NCBI GenBank assembly: GCA_002049495.1 | Contig: LLYS01000010.1 | Location: forward strand, 31,908-95,907 | Source of the DNA: Epsilonproteobacteria bacterium tcs-49 | GTDB taxonomy: Bacteria; Campylobacterota; Campylobacteria; Campylobacterales; Sulfurovaceae | DNA: 64,000 nt | Reading direction: 5' to 3' | Shown: piece after piece, positions 52,283-64,000 of the stretch | Layout: every line of letters starts with the position of its first letter | Numbering within the stretch: the first letter of the stretch is position 1 | Made by a program: the position numbers and the translations under genes | Notes under the pieces: generated by a model | The model's input: only the letters and a program-made list of their open reading frames with translations | The model's database searches: none | Told to the model about the DNA's origin: nothing

Positions 52283-52700
52283 ACCTGAACTCCGAATATT
52301 TTTCTTTAAAAAAGCGATCCATCGATTTTTTCAACTCCGTCGTGGAGATATTTTCGGTCCGGGGCAGATAGATCACTTCGCAGTGGGGTTGTAAAAAATC
52401 AAACTCCCCCCGCCAATCATCACCCATTGCAAAGATATCGACGCCGTATTTTTGCACATCCTCCAGCTTTTGTTCCCAGTTGCGCTCGGCGATCACGCGA
52501 TCCACGCACTCCAACGCCGCTACGATCTCGGCGCGCTGTTCATAGGGGATCAGCGTCTTTTTCCCCTTTTGTTCATTGAATTCGTCCGTCGAAACCGCCA
52601 CGATCAACTCATCGCCCAACTTTCTTAAACGCTGCAGCAGGCGCAGGTGTCCGATATGGAACATATCGAAGGTTCCGTAGGTGATAACCCGTTTTGCCAT
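52272..52700 (-). CDS. tagD: Glycerol-3-phosphate cytidylyltransferase-like protein (TagD)
   Basis: 142 residues from ATG 52700, which has GAGGTG upstream and overlaps the ligase stop (TAATG). Nucleotidyltransferase motifs: [20 protein letters not shown] with HxGH, the CTP-contact [11 protein letters not shown] (family RTxGISTT) and [12 protein letters not shown]. The length and motif set match TagD/GCT, which makes CDP-glycerol. Other cytidylyl- or adenylyltransferases (for example HldE-type) have different C-termini. The two downstream CDP-glycerol-transferase-like genes support the substrate. Confidence 0.85.
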   Translation of the reverse strand: MAKRVITYGTFDMFHIGHLRLLQRLRKLGDELIVAVSTDEFNEQKGKKTLIPYEQRAEIVAALECVDRVIAERNWEQKLEDVQKYGVDIFAMGDDWRGEFDFLQPHCEVIYLPRTENISTTELKKSMDRFFKEKYSEFRFGF

Positions 52701-54037
52701 TATTCGCACCTCATCTTTTTAAACCGCCCGCCGAAGTTGGTCTTTTCCACCACTTGTACTTTCGTAGGGATCTTATACCCCTCCAGCTTTCCCTTACAAA
52801 AGCGCCGCACCGCCTTTTTCAAACTTTTGGCATCGGTGGGTTTCGCGGGGACGATATCGGCCGCCACGCTTTGTCCGGTGATGGCGTTTGCCGCGGCGTG
52901 GACCATCACGTCCTCCACCTCCGGCATCTGCAAAAGCAGCGACTCCACCTCCACGGGCAGCACCTTCTCCCCGCCGACGTTGATCACCTCTTTGCTGCGG
53001 CCGATGATTTTGAGGTAGCCGTCCCCGACCTCCTCTACCAGATCTCCGGTTTTAAACCACCCGTCTTCGGTAAAGCTCTCCATGGAAGCGTTAAGATACC
53101 CCATCACCTGCGTACCGCTGCGCAGCCACAACTCCTTTTCGACGATGCGGTGCTCCAGGTTCGGATCATCCAGTTTCATATAGGTCGATTCCGAAGATTT
53201 GGAGCTTGTCGCGGCGATCCCCGTTTCGCTGGTACCGAAGGTTTGCAGCAACTTGGCTTTGGGGAAAGCGCTTTTCAAGCGCTTAAGCAGCGATTCGGGC
53301 ATCGCTTCGGTCCCGTACGTGATCATGCGCAGCGAGCTTAGATCAAAACGCTCGGGCATACCGCTGATAAGCAGCAGATTCAAAAAGGTGGGCGAGGAGG
53401 GAAGTACGCGGATTTTGTAGCGCTCGATAAGCGCGCAGACCGCTTCGGGCTCCCTTGAGGGGGGTACGACCATGGCCGCTCCCATAAACAGCGCGTTAAG
53501 CAGCGTATTGAGCCCGCCGATATGGTCAAATAGTAAAAACAGCAGCATATACAGCCGTTTGCCCCGCTTGTTTTCATAATGCGCGATCAACCTGTCCAGA
53601 TCATGGATCATCGCTTTGGGCTTGCCCGTAGAGCCGCTGGAAAACAGCACCAATCCCGAACGGCGCGCCTGCCGCAGCTTTTCGATCATGGGGTGGGTAT
53701 CGCCGCAGGAAAGCTTTTCAATCCGCGGTTGGGGAGTCATGAAGATAGCGAGCCTGCAAAACGCTTCTTCAAAGCGCTGCCGCTGTTCGCTTTGCAGCTC
53801 GGAAGTCACGGGGACGATGATGCAGCGGTGCAGGTGCAGCGCCAGCAGCATCGCTATGGTTTCAAAGCTGTAATCCCCCACCAGCGCAGCGACGTCTCCC
53901 TGTTGGACGCCGCTTTCTTGCAGCAGCTTTTCATACTCCCCTATCCTGTCGACCAACCGGGCATAACTGTATGTTGTCTCGCCGTGGACAAGAGCCGTTT
54001 GCTCCCCGTGGCTTTGCAGCGTTTCCATCAACTCCAT
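52700..54037 (-). CDS. AMP-forming acyl/aryl/amino-acid ligase (ANL family)
   Basis: 445 residues. Seen: the A3 core LVLFSSGSTGKPKAMIHDL (about 130), A5 TFGTSETGIAAT (about 250), A7 GDLVEEVGDGYLKIIGRSKEVINVGGEKVLP (about 325-345; the part given is in pieces of the usual hinge) and the A10 lysine in TNFGGRFKK. It should activate a carboxylic acid as its AMP ester and pass it to a thiol. The acyl carrier protein and SDR genes directly upstream suggest the acid is loaded on that ACP. Which acid is not visible. Confidence 0.85.
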   Translation of the reverse strand: MELMETLQSHGEQTALVHGETTYSYARLVDRIGEYEKLLQESGVQQGDVAALVGDYSFETIAMLLALHLHRCIIVPVTSELQSEQRQRFEEAFCRLAIFMTPQPRIEKLSCGDTHPMIEKLRQARRSGLVLFSSGSTGKPKAMIHDLDRLIAHYENKRGKRLYMLLFLLFDHIGGLNTLLNALFMGAAMVVPPSREPEAVCALIERYKIRVLPSSPTFLNLLLISGMPERFDLSSLRMITYGTEAMPESLLKRLKSAFPKAKLLQTFGTSETGIAATSSKSSESTYMKLDDPNLEHRIVEKELWLRSGTQVMGYLNASMESFTEDGWFKTGDLVEEVGDGYLKIIGRSKEVINVGGEKVLPVEVESLLLQMPEVEDVMVHAAANAITGQSVAADIVPAKPTDAKSLKKAVRRFCKGKLEGYKIPTKVQVVEKTNFGGRFKKMRCE

Positions 54038-54045
54038 AGGCGCTC

Positions 54046-54747
54046 CTAATTGTGTACCCCGCCCAGATAGAGCACCTGCGCGGTGATAAAATCGCTTTTT
54101 TCCCCGAGGAAAAAATCGATGGCGTTTTGCACGTCTTCAAAGGTGCCCATACGCTTGATCGCCTGCTTTTGCAGCAACTGCTCGATCTTCTCTTCGGAGA
54201 CCGCTTTGATCAGATCGGTTTTAACCGGCGTGGGCGCGACGGCGTTGACGGTGATATGAAAACTCGCCAACTCCTTGGCCATGGTCTGGGTCAGGTTTTC
54301 CACCGCCGCCTTGCTGGCCGCATACACCGCTTCGCCCTCCAGCCGTAGCGCCGCGGCGACGCTGGAGTAGTTGACGATGCGGCCGCTTTTTTGGCGCATC
54401 ATCACCTTTGCCGTCTCCCTGGCAAAAAGGAACGTGCCCGTAAAGTTGGTCGCAAAGATCTTTTCCACACTCTCTGCGGCGGTGGTGATGCAGTGATTCA
54501 TCGAAGCGATGCCCGCGTTATTAAGCAGTACGTCGATGCGCATAAACTCTTTTTTTACGCTTCGTACCATCGCCACCACCTGCTTTTCCTCACCGACATC
54601 CAGACAAAAATGGCGGTAATTTTCATGCTCGATCGCACCCTCGCCCCGGCTGCAGCCCGCGACGATATGCCCCCGGGCCAGATAGTGCTCGGCCAGCTGC
54701 CTGCCCAGCCCCTTGCGCGTGCCGGTAATGAGAAAAACTTTAGCCAT
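54046..54747 (-). CDS. Short-chain dehydrogenase/reductase (FabG-like)
   Basis: 233 residues. Classical SDR: FLITGTRKGLGRQLAEHY (NADP-binding), VLLNNAGIASMN, active-site Ser in VNYSSVAAALR and Tyr/Lys in VYAASKAAVENLTQ, then NAVAPTPVKTDL. The fold and length match 3-ketoacyl-ACP reductases and PtmA-type SDRs of flagellin modification. It overlaps the ACP gene by 8 bases and lies 8 bases before the ligase gene. A role in shaping an ACP-bound acid or a sugar is inferred. Confidence 0.85.
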   Translation of the reverse strand: MAKVFLITGTRKGLGRQLAEHYLARGHIVAGCSRGEGAIEHENYRHFCLDVGEEKQVVAMVRSVKKEFMRIDVLLNNAGIASMNHCITTAAESVEKIFATNFTGTFLFARETAKVMMRQKSGRIVNYSSVAAALRLEGEAVYAASKAAVENLTQTMAKELASFHITVNAVAPTPVKTDLIKAVSEEKIEQLLQKQAIKRMGTFEDVQNAIDFFLGEKSDFITAQVLYLGGVHN

Positions 54748-55030
54748 CGAGCAGCCCCGCTATGTAATCTCTCAGCGTTTCAACGCTTCTGAAAGGGGAG
54801 GTTTTCTGGCTCATCGCCCGCTCATCGGCCAGCACCACGCTTTGGCCCAGCTCCTCGTCGATCGCGTCTTCCAAATCGGTAACAAAAGAGACCAGCGCCA
54901 GCGAGTCCAACACCCCGCGGCCGCCAAACAGCCGCGTCTGCGCCGTGGGGTTTTCCAGCGATTCCTTTTCCAACTCCTCACCCAGCTCTTGTAACACCGT
55001 TATAATAATCTTTTCAATCTTTTCATTCAT
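54740..55030 (-). CDS. Acyl carrier protein
   Basis: 96 residues, acidic and helical. The phosphopantetheine site is the serine in RGVLDSLALVSFVTDLED near residue 42. It would carry an acid as a thioester for the neighbouring AMP-forming ligase and SDR. It is not the fatty-acid synthase AcpP (that one has DSLDxVEL and is shorter). C. jejuni flagellin-modification loci also contain extra ACP and ligase genes. It overlaps the acetyltransferase gene by 8 bases. Confidence 0.85.
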   Translation of the reverse strand: MNEKIEKIIITVLQELGEELEKESLENPTAQTRLFGGRGVLDSLALVSFVTDLEDAIDEELGQSVVLADERAMSQKTSPFRSVETLRDYIAGLLDG

Positions 55031-55586
55031 ACCGTTTCCCGTTTATATAGATTTCAAATCTCTTTTTTCGTTTCTCAAGCGCCTTGACGTTGCGGTTGGG
55101 AGCCGTTTCAAACTGCGCCTTTTCCAGGACAAGCTCCTCATGCGCCGTAGCGTTTATCTCCAGCTCGCCCCGGGGAACGAAGCCGAAACTTTTGTTAAAC
55201 GACAGGGCGTTGGCGTTGGTTTTTTTTACCTGCGCATAAAGCCGCTTTATCCCGGCCGTTTCAAACCCGTAGCGCAAAAACAGGTACACCGCCGCGGAAA
55301 GGGCCAGCGGATTGGCTCCCCGGGCAAAAAACACGCCCCAGGAAGCCGACTCTTTGGTAATATCGGTCAAAGCTACGCCGCCGATAAGTTCGCCTTGGAA
55401 AAAAACGGCAAAGTGGCGCCGCCGCTTTGCCCCTTGCAACCCCTTAACCCACCCCAGATGATCATTGAGTGCTATGACCTTGGGGTCGCTCATCTGCTTT
55501 CGGACATATTCGCTGTTTCGCAGTTGCAGCAGCGTTTTGTGGCGCTCTTTGTCAAGCAGCGTGTACTCGATCAACTCAAGCCTCAA
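55023..55586 (-). CDS. pseH: PseH-like GNAT N-acetyltransferase
   Basis: About 187 residues from TTG at 55586, with GGAGG 6 bases upstream; it overlaps the pseI stop. GNAT fold: LIEYTLLDKERHKTLLQLRNSE at the start, HFAVFFQGELIGGVALTDI, SASWGVFFARGANPL, and KTNANALSFNKSFGF with the acetyl-CoA-binding pattern. PseH acetylates the 4-amino group of the altrosamine intermediate on the way to pseudaminic acid. Position between pseI and the rest of the operon and the overall pattern support the call. Confidence 0.8.
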   Translation of the reverse strand: MRLELIEYTLLDKERHKTLLQLRNSEYVRKQMSDPKVIALNDHLGWVKGLQGAKRRRHFAVFFQGELIGGVALTDITKESASWGVFFARGANPLALSAAVYLFLRYGFETAGIKRLYAQVKKTNANALSFNKSFGFVPRGELEINATAHEELVLEKAQFETAPNRNVKALEKRKKRFEIYINGKRYE

Positions 55587-56619
55587 AGGTCGCCTCCATC
55601 CCCTCCAGTTCCAAGCGATCGCCGAAATCAAAATCCCTGGGGGCTTTCATGCCCAAAATTGTATCGAAATATTTCGGATGCAATCCATAGCCCGGGCGTA
55701 CGCTTTTTATATTTTCCCCGGTGAAAACTTCACCTTTTTTGATCGGTTTGCTGACGTACAGGCTTCTGGCAAAACGGCGGGAACTTTTCTTCCTATCGTT
55801 GTAAGATACGCTTCCCAGCAGCTTTTGCGTTTGGCGAACCGCGCGCACCATCTGCGCAAACTCTTCCCGATCCAGACTGAACTCCGCGTCGGGACCGCCG
55901 AGGGCTTTATCGAGGATAAAATGCTTTTCTATTACTTTTGCACCAAGTGCGACTGCGGCAACGGGCGCGGTAGTTCCCAGGGTATGATCAGAAAACCCGA
56001 CCGGACAGTCAAAGGTTTCAGCCATATCTTTTATAGTCGCCAAATTCGCCTCCTCCAAAGGTGCAGGGTACGCACTGGTACATTTAAGCAGTATATACGC
56101 GACATCTTCATCTTTACATATCTTCACAACATCTTCTATCTCTTGTTTTGTACCGATCCCGGTTGAAATAATAAGAGGTTTTTTTTGTTTTGCACAATAT
56201 CTTACTAGTTCATGATCGGTTATTTCAAAGCTTGCTATTTTATATGCCGGGGGATTAAACTGCTTTAAAAAATCAACCGCACTTTTATCAAAAGGAGATG
56301 AAAATATATCAATCCCTACTTTTTTTGCGTGATCAAAGAGTTCTTTATGCCACTGCCGGGGGGTATGGGCCCACTCATAGAGTTCATGCAGCCGTTTGCC
56401 GTCCCACAGCGTACCGCCTTCAATGAGAAAATCCTTTTTATCGCAATCGAGGGTGATCGTATCGGCGCGGTAGGTTTGCAGCTTGACCGCGTCGGCCCCG
56501 CACGCCTTTGCCGCTTCTATAGTCTTTAGCGCCGTTTCCAGACTGCCGTTGTGGTTGGCGCTGAGTTCGGCGATGATATACACGCCCTCTTTGTCCAGGT
56601 CGAAATTTCCGATCGTCAT
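55576..56619 (-). CDS. pseI: Pseudaminic acid synthase PseI
   Basis: 347 residues. NeuB family: GVYIIAELSANHNGSLETAL, DAVKLQTYRADTITLDC, PAYKIASFEITDHELV, GFSDHTLGTTAPVAAVALG, VIEKHFILDKALGGPD, then a SAF domain (RSLYVSKPIKKGEVFT). PseI joins PEP with the 2,4-diacetamido-altrose to make pseudaminic acid. The ELSANHNGS and YRADTIT blocks are typical of PseI rather than NeuB. It overlaps pseG by 4 bases. Confidence 0.94.
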   Translation of the reverse strand: MTIGNFDLDKEGVYIIAELSANHNGSLETALKTIEAAKACGADAVKLQTYRADTITLDCDKKDFLIEGGTLWDGKRLHELYEWAHTPRQWHKELFDHAKKVGIDIFSSPFDKSAVDFLKQFNPPAYKIASFEITDHELVRYCAKQKKPLIISTGIGTKQEIEDVVKICKDEDVAYILLKCTSAYPAPLEEANLATIKDMAETFDCPVGFSDHTLGTTAPVAAVALGAKVIEKHFILDKALGGPDAEFSLDREEFAQMVRAVRQTQKLLGSVSYNDRKKSSRRFARSLYVSKPIKKGEVFTGENIKSVRPGYGLHPKYFDTILGMKAPRDFDFGDRLELEGMEATFEA

Positions 56620-57512
56620 CTTCTTTTTATCCTTTTTGCAAGCGCGTTTCGCAACCGCTTTTTATCAAAGCCGCGCAGCACATCCATCCCCAGCAGGCGC
56701 ACGTACTCGGCCATGTAGCGCTGATTGTCCGCCGCTTCTACGGCGATGACGGGGATGCGCAAAAACAGCAGCTCATTCATGGTCGAACCCGCCGCCGCCA
56801 CCGCGAGATCGCAGCTTGCCATCAGTTTCGCCATCTGCGCCGTTTCCACGTGCAGGGTCACAGATGCGTTGTGCCGCACATATTTTCGCAACTTGTGCAG
56901 ATGCGGATTGGCCCTTGTGGTCACCACGACCGCTTCGCATACGAACCCTTCTAAAACACGCAGTATCTCAAGACTCACTCCCCCGCTGTCCGCTCCGCCC
57001 ATGGCGATGAATACCTTTGGGACCTCATTGGCGGGTGCGGGGGTGTCTTTATAGGCGTAAAACTCATCGCGCAGCAGCGTATAGTGCCTCCCGCAGCGCA
57101 GCTCGCAGCCCCGGGGTACCAAACCCTCATAGTTTTCTTTGCGGGCGTAGAGGTTGTGATTGAGTACGATATCGCAGCTGTGCTTTTCATAGGTATCGTC
57201 AAAACAGAGCAGCTTTGCGCCCGTTTGCTCTTGAAGCGCCCACTCAAAAGCCGCGTCGATACCGTAGTGGTCGATCACGACCAGGTCGGGATCATAGCGT
57301 TTCACCGTTTTGACAAACTCGTCCAAATCCCCGCTTTCAAGCCTGTGCAGCTCATAACCCGCTTGCTTTATCACATGGTTGATACTGCCCTCAAGCTCCC
57401 GTACCGCAAACACGATACGCGCGCCGCTATAGCGTTTTGCCAACTGCAGATCGCGCATCACGTGTCCCGTGCCGATGGCGGCGGAGGAGTCGCAGCGAAA
57501 CAGCAGCGTCAT
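56616..57512 (-). CDS. pseG: UDP-2,4-diacetamido-2,4,6-trideoxy-altropyranose hydrolase PseG
   Basis: 298 residues. GT-B-like hydrolase that removes UDP from the altrose intermediate. Seen: LLFRCDSSAAIGTGHVMRDLQLA at the N-terminus (in two parts: FRCDSS and GTGHVMRD), VVIDHYGIDAAFE, and IAMGGADSGGVSLEILR near 170. The order between pseF and pseI with 4-base overlaps on both sides is the standard Campylobacterota arrangement. Confidence 0.93.
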   Translation of the reverse strand: MTLLFRCDSSAAIGTGHVMRDLQLAKRYSGARIVFAVRELEGSINHVIKQAGYELHRLESGDLDEFVKTVKRYDPDLVVIDHYGIDAAFEWALQEQTGAKLLCFDDTYEKHSCDIVLNHNLYARKENYEGLVPRGCELRCGRHYTLLRDEFYAYKDTPAPANEVPKVFIAMGGADSGGVSLEILRVLEGFVCEAVVVTTRANPHLHKLRKYVRHNASVTLHVETAQMAKLMASCDLAVAAAGSTMNELLFLRIPVIAVEAADNQRYMAEYVRLLGMDVLRGFDKKRLRNALAKRIKRR

Positions 57513-58239
57513 GCTTTTTTTTGTTCGACGTGGGCGTTGAGCGCGTGGATCTCCTGTTTTTCGTAAAGGGCGTCTAAAAGCTGCTCATAAGTGAAATCCG
57601 CGCTGCATCCAAAATGGTTATACACCTTCTGAATCGCTTTGTAATCATCAAACTCATCCAGAGTCAGGCGGTATTTGGAGTTATCGCGGCTGTCTTTGAC
57701 CCGCTCGATATGAAATTCGCTTTTGTGGGTATCGCGGATATAGGGGGTCACGTGCTCGCGCTCAAAGGGTTCCCTGGCTTGGAAAAACGCCTTTTGCAGC
57801 GCGGCGAAAGAAAACACCTCCGTATCCATTCCCCGCGGATAGGTGCGCTTGCCCACGTTTGAAGCGTAATCGCAGCCGCTTTGGCGGAACCTGTCGATCA
57901 CCTGCTGTACCAGCGTCGGATCGATCAGGGGGCAGTCGCTGGTCAGACGCACGATCGTATCGCTGTCCTCGGCGCCGTATTTGACCCCCGCTTCGTAGTA
58001 GCGGCTGAGTACATCGTCGGTATCGCCGCGGTGGTAGCGCACGCCCAGGCGCTCGCAAAGCTTGACGATCGGCTCTTCGCTGCCGTCGTCGGTGGTAGCG
58101 ACGATAATATTATCGGCAAAGGGTTTGAGGCGCTCAAACATCATCTCCAGCACCGTTTTGCCGCATAGGGGAAGCAATACCTTCCCGTGCAGTCTCGTTG
58201 ACCCCATCCGTGCCTGGATGATCACAAAAAGATTTGAAT

Positions 58240-58252
<13 letters not shown>
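57509..58252 (-). CDS. pseF: CMP-pseudaminic acid synthetase PseF
   Basis: 247 residues. Cytidylyltransferase fold of the SpsF/PseF group: FVIIQARMGSTRLHGKVLLPL at the start (pieces QARMGSTRL and KVLLPL), DNIIVATTDDGSEEP, LTSDCPLIDPTLV and YPRGMDTEVF. It activates a sugar acid with CTP. The group around 'SpsF' differs in length and the MGSTRL loop from the usual RGGSKxxP PseF, so it could be a variant; gene context strongly supports the pseudaminate role. It overlaps pseC by 13 bases. Confidence 0.85.
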
Positions 58253-62311
<4,059 letters not shown>

Positions 62312-62362
62312 TTCGTAGTACCTTTGTGTTTCATAAAAACTTTTGAGAAATCTTTACAAAAC

Positions 62363-62387
62363 ACAATAAAACGGGGGTCCCTCCCCG
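62363..62387 (-). terminator. Intrinsic terminator after flagellin
   Basis: On the minus strand a CGGGG / CCCCG stem with a short loop is followed by TTTTATTGT. It lies 26-50 bases after the flagellin stop and before maf. Confidence 0.7.
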
Positions 62388-62413
62388 CCCATTGTGCTTA
62401 GTAGTTGTAATGA

Positions 62414-63847
62414 TTATTGAAGTAGTTTTAGAACGTTTTGCTGCACGGCGTTGGCCTGACTCATAGCGTAACTTCCCGACTGCGCGAGGATGTTATGCTT
62501 TTGGAAAGTGGAACTCTCCGCTGCAAAGTCAACGTCTCTGATCTGTGATTCCGCCGCTTTTACGTTTACCTGTGTAACGGAGATGTTGTTAATTGTCGCG
62601 GTCAACTGATTCTGTACCGAACCAAGATCCGCTCTGACCGTATCAAGCGCTTTTGTGGCGCTTTCTGCCATATCCATAACAAGCATCGCACCCTCAAGCG
62701 TTGAAACCCCCGATCCCAAACTGTCTCCGAAGGTCATACTGGTCGTATTCGCCCCCGCGGCGCTTCGGACATCGGCGTCAAAAGTACCGATGGTATCTTT
62801 AAGATTGATGTTCGCTACCGAGTCGGCTTCACTGATACCAAGGCCCGTCGCCATGATATCTCTGGAATCCAGTCGCGTAAGCGTGATCTGTCCGTAGGAT
62901 TCCTGGGCACTGATCAAACCGCCCGCTTTGGAGATATTGATCCCGCGGCCGTCCATACTGCGCAGATAGAGGTTCCCCTCGTGGTCGGTGGAAGCCTCAA
63001 CTCCGGTTTTCTCTTTCGCCGCATTGATCGCAGCGACGAGTCTGCCGTCCCTGTCGTTTACCTCGACGCCGCTGATATTCCCGAGATTGATTCCGTTAAT
63101 GGAGAGAGAAGTGATATCCCCCGCCGTATCCAGGTTGATAGCGATCTCGTTGGACCAGGTTGCCCGGACACCGATAAGGTCGGAGTTTTTATTGATAATA
63201 TCGGCCATATTACCCACGCCGGTTCCCGCACTCGTTGATACGATCGCCGTTTCCAAAATCACCGTTTCGCCGGATACGGAAAAGCGCAGTTTTGCCGCTC
63301 CCGCAACACTGATAACGGAGGTTTCAAGCCGCACGTGACCGATCTTGTCCGAAGCGGTGGCTCCGATCGTGGCGTTTACCGTTTCGTTGGAGTACGCACC
63401 GATTTGGAACTCTTTGTTGGTAAAGCTTCCATTTAGCAGCGACTGCCCGTTAAAAGACGTCGTTTTCGCAATGGTATCAAGCTCCTCCATCAATCTTCTG
63501 ATATCTTTTTGCAGCGCTAACCGGGAGTCGGCACTCTGGCCGTCCTGTGCCGCCTGCGTTGCTTTTACTTTAATGGTATCAAGAATTTTAAGCTGCTCAT
63601 CCATGGCCTTATCCGCCACCTGGATGATACCGATCGCATCATTGGCGTTGTTGACCGCCTGTCCCAAAGCACTGGCCTGGGAGCGGAGACTGTCGGCAAT
63701 CGCCATCCCCGATGCGTCGTCTGCGGCTTTGTTGATTCTCAAACCGGAACTCAGTTTTTCCAGTGAACTGCTTAACGCCCTGTTGTTGGTCACGCCGTTT
63801 GTATGGGCATTCATCGCAGCAATGTTGGTATTAATTCTAAAACCCAT
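62414..63847 (-). CDS. flaA: Flagellin
   Basis: 477 residues. D0/D1 N-terminus [18 protein letters not shown], then [40 protein letters not shown] and [23 protein letters not shown]-terminal D1/D0 [21 protein letters not shown] to QQNVLKLLQ. All are very close to Campylobacter FlaA. The centre (about 175-380) is the surface-exposed, Ser/Thr-rich part that Maf/pse glycosylate in relatives. ATG 63847 has AAGGAGAG upstream and an RpoN promoter further upstream. Campylobacter controls flaA by FliA and flaB by RpoN, so this gene may behave as flaB. Confidence 0.97.
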   Translation of the reverse strand: MGFRINTNIAAMNAHTNGVTNNRALSSSLEKLSSGLRINKAADDASGMAIADSLRSQASALGQAVNNANDAIGIIQVADKAMDEQLKILDTIKVKATQAAQDGQSADSRLALQKDIRRLMEELDTIAKTTSFNGQSLLNGSFTNKEFQIGAYSNETVNATIGATASDKIGHVRLETSVISVAGAAKLRFSVSGETVILETAIVSTSAGTGVGNMADIINKNSDLIGVRATWSNEIAINLDTAGDITSLSINGINLGNISGVEVNDRDGRLVAAINAAKEKTGVEASTDHEGNLYLRSMDGRGINISKAGGLISAQESYGQITLTRLDSRDIMATGLGISEADSVANINLKDTIGTFDADVRSAAGANTTSMTFGDSLGSGVSTLEGAMLVMDMAESATKALDTVRADLGSVQNQLTATINNISVTQVNVKAAESQIRDVDFAAESSTFQKHNILAQSGSYAMSQANAVQQNVLKLLQ

Positions 63848-63898
63848 TTCTACTCTCCTTGAATATGGTGCAATCCTTGCAAAAGTTTTAAATCGAAA

Positions 63899-63915
63899 AG
63901 CAAAGGGTGTTCCAA
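63899..63915 (-). promoter_or_regulatory. RpoN (sigma-54) promoter of flagellin
   Basis: The minus strand reads TTGGAACACCCTTTGCTT, with GG and GC 10 bases apart. It lies about 53 bases before the flagellin ATG. The tandem repeat ends about 9 bases upstream of it. Confidence 0.8.
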
Positions 63916-63923
63916 AAAAGAAT

Positions 63924-64000
63924 TTCGTGGGTTATTCGTGGGTTATTCGTGGGTTATTCGTGGGTTATTCGTGGGTTATTCGTGGGTTATTCGTGGGTTA
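63924..64000. repeat. 11-bp tandem repeat, seven perfect copies, running off the window
   Basis: The unit TTCGTGGGTTA (plus strand) is repeated seven times without any change, exactly filling 77 bases to the window end; more copies may follow. It lies directly upstream of the flagellin RpoN promoter. Confidence 0.95.

Noticed and set aside
63924..64000. Repeat array considered as CRISPR
   Set aside because: Units are 11 bp with no spacers and there are no cas genes; it is a simple tandem repeat.

Overview
The window looks like a chromosome segment of a free-living, flagellated member of the Campylobacterota (epsilonproteobacteria, of the Sulfurimonas/Sulfuricurvum/Hydrogenimonas kind). This rests on an epsilon-type flagellin, a Maf (DUF115) gene next to pseBCFGIH, an H. 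pylori-type CheZ beside a U32 peptidase, a murE / small helical protein / NifU-like order also known from Helicobacter, a UbiA/MqnP-type prenyltransferase, a glutamine synthetase without the adenylylation tyrosine, and several RpoN (sigma-54) promoters. The species cannot be named from the sequence alone. No CRISPR array, insertion sequence, prophage or rRNA was seen, and no stretch longer than about 300 bases is without a gene.

Layout. (1) 1-8787, minus strand: the 5' part of a chemoreceptor gene, then an MSHA/type II-like pseudopilus operon (PilP-like protein, secretin, MshI/PilN-like, PilO-like, three pseudopilins, ATPase, platform protein, glutaredoxin) behind a good RpoN promoter. (2) 8.8-32.5 kb: mostly housekeeping genes, including murE, NifU-like, flavin reductase, a PAS-GGDEF cyclase, bipA, lemA/DUF3137, a KamA-like radical SAM enzyme, an AAA ATPase, nfo, two identical tRNA-Glu genes, rnhB, glnA, a HisJ-like phosphatase, cheZ, a U32 peptidase, purE, DUF89, mqnP, a uracil-DNA-glycosylase-like gene and tRNA-Arg. 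Two small genes here have their own RpoN promoters. (3) 32.5-48.1 kb, plus strand: a visibly AT-richer accessory cluster for surface or flagellar glycans. It holds an SGNH-like/PhyH fusion, a TylF-type methyltransferase, two CMP-nonulosonate synthetase-like enzymes, a DapA/NanA-fold aldolase, a NeuB-like synthase, a radical SAM/SPASM protein with a PqqD-like tail, a CBS-NeuB-SAF-TIM-barrel fusion, glycosyltransferases and a sulfotransferase. (4) 48.1-62.3 kb, minus strand: a tightly overlapping operon running maf, pseB, pseC, pseF, pseG, pseI, pseH, acyl carrier protein, SDR, AMP-forming ligase, a TagD-like cytidylyltransferase, two CDP-glycerol-transferase-like proteins and a GT2. (5) 62.4-64 kb: flagellin behind an RpoN promoter that is preceded by seven perfect 11-bp tandem repeats running off the window.

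How it works together (inference). PseB-C-H-G-I-F would make CMP-pseudaminic acid and Maf would place it on flagellin. The ACP/ligase/SDR, TagD/glycerophosphotransferase and sulfotransferase genes look like decoration modules. The plus-strand cluster looks like a second and perhaps third nonulosonate-type pathway. The least conventional parts are the multidomain NeuB fusion, the SGNH-PhyH fusion, the radical SAM protein with a C-terminal RRE-like domain, and the teichoic-acid-like glycerol phosphate genes in a Gram-negative flagellar glycosylation locus.
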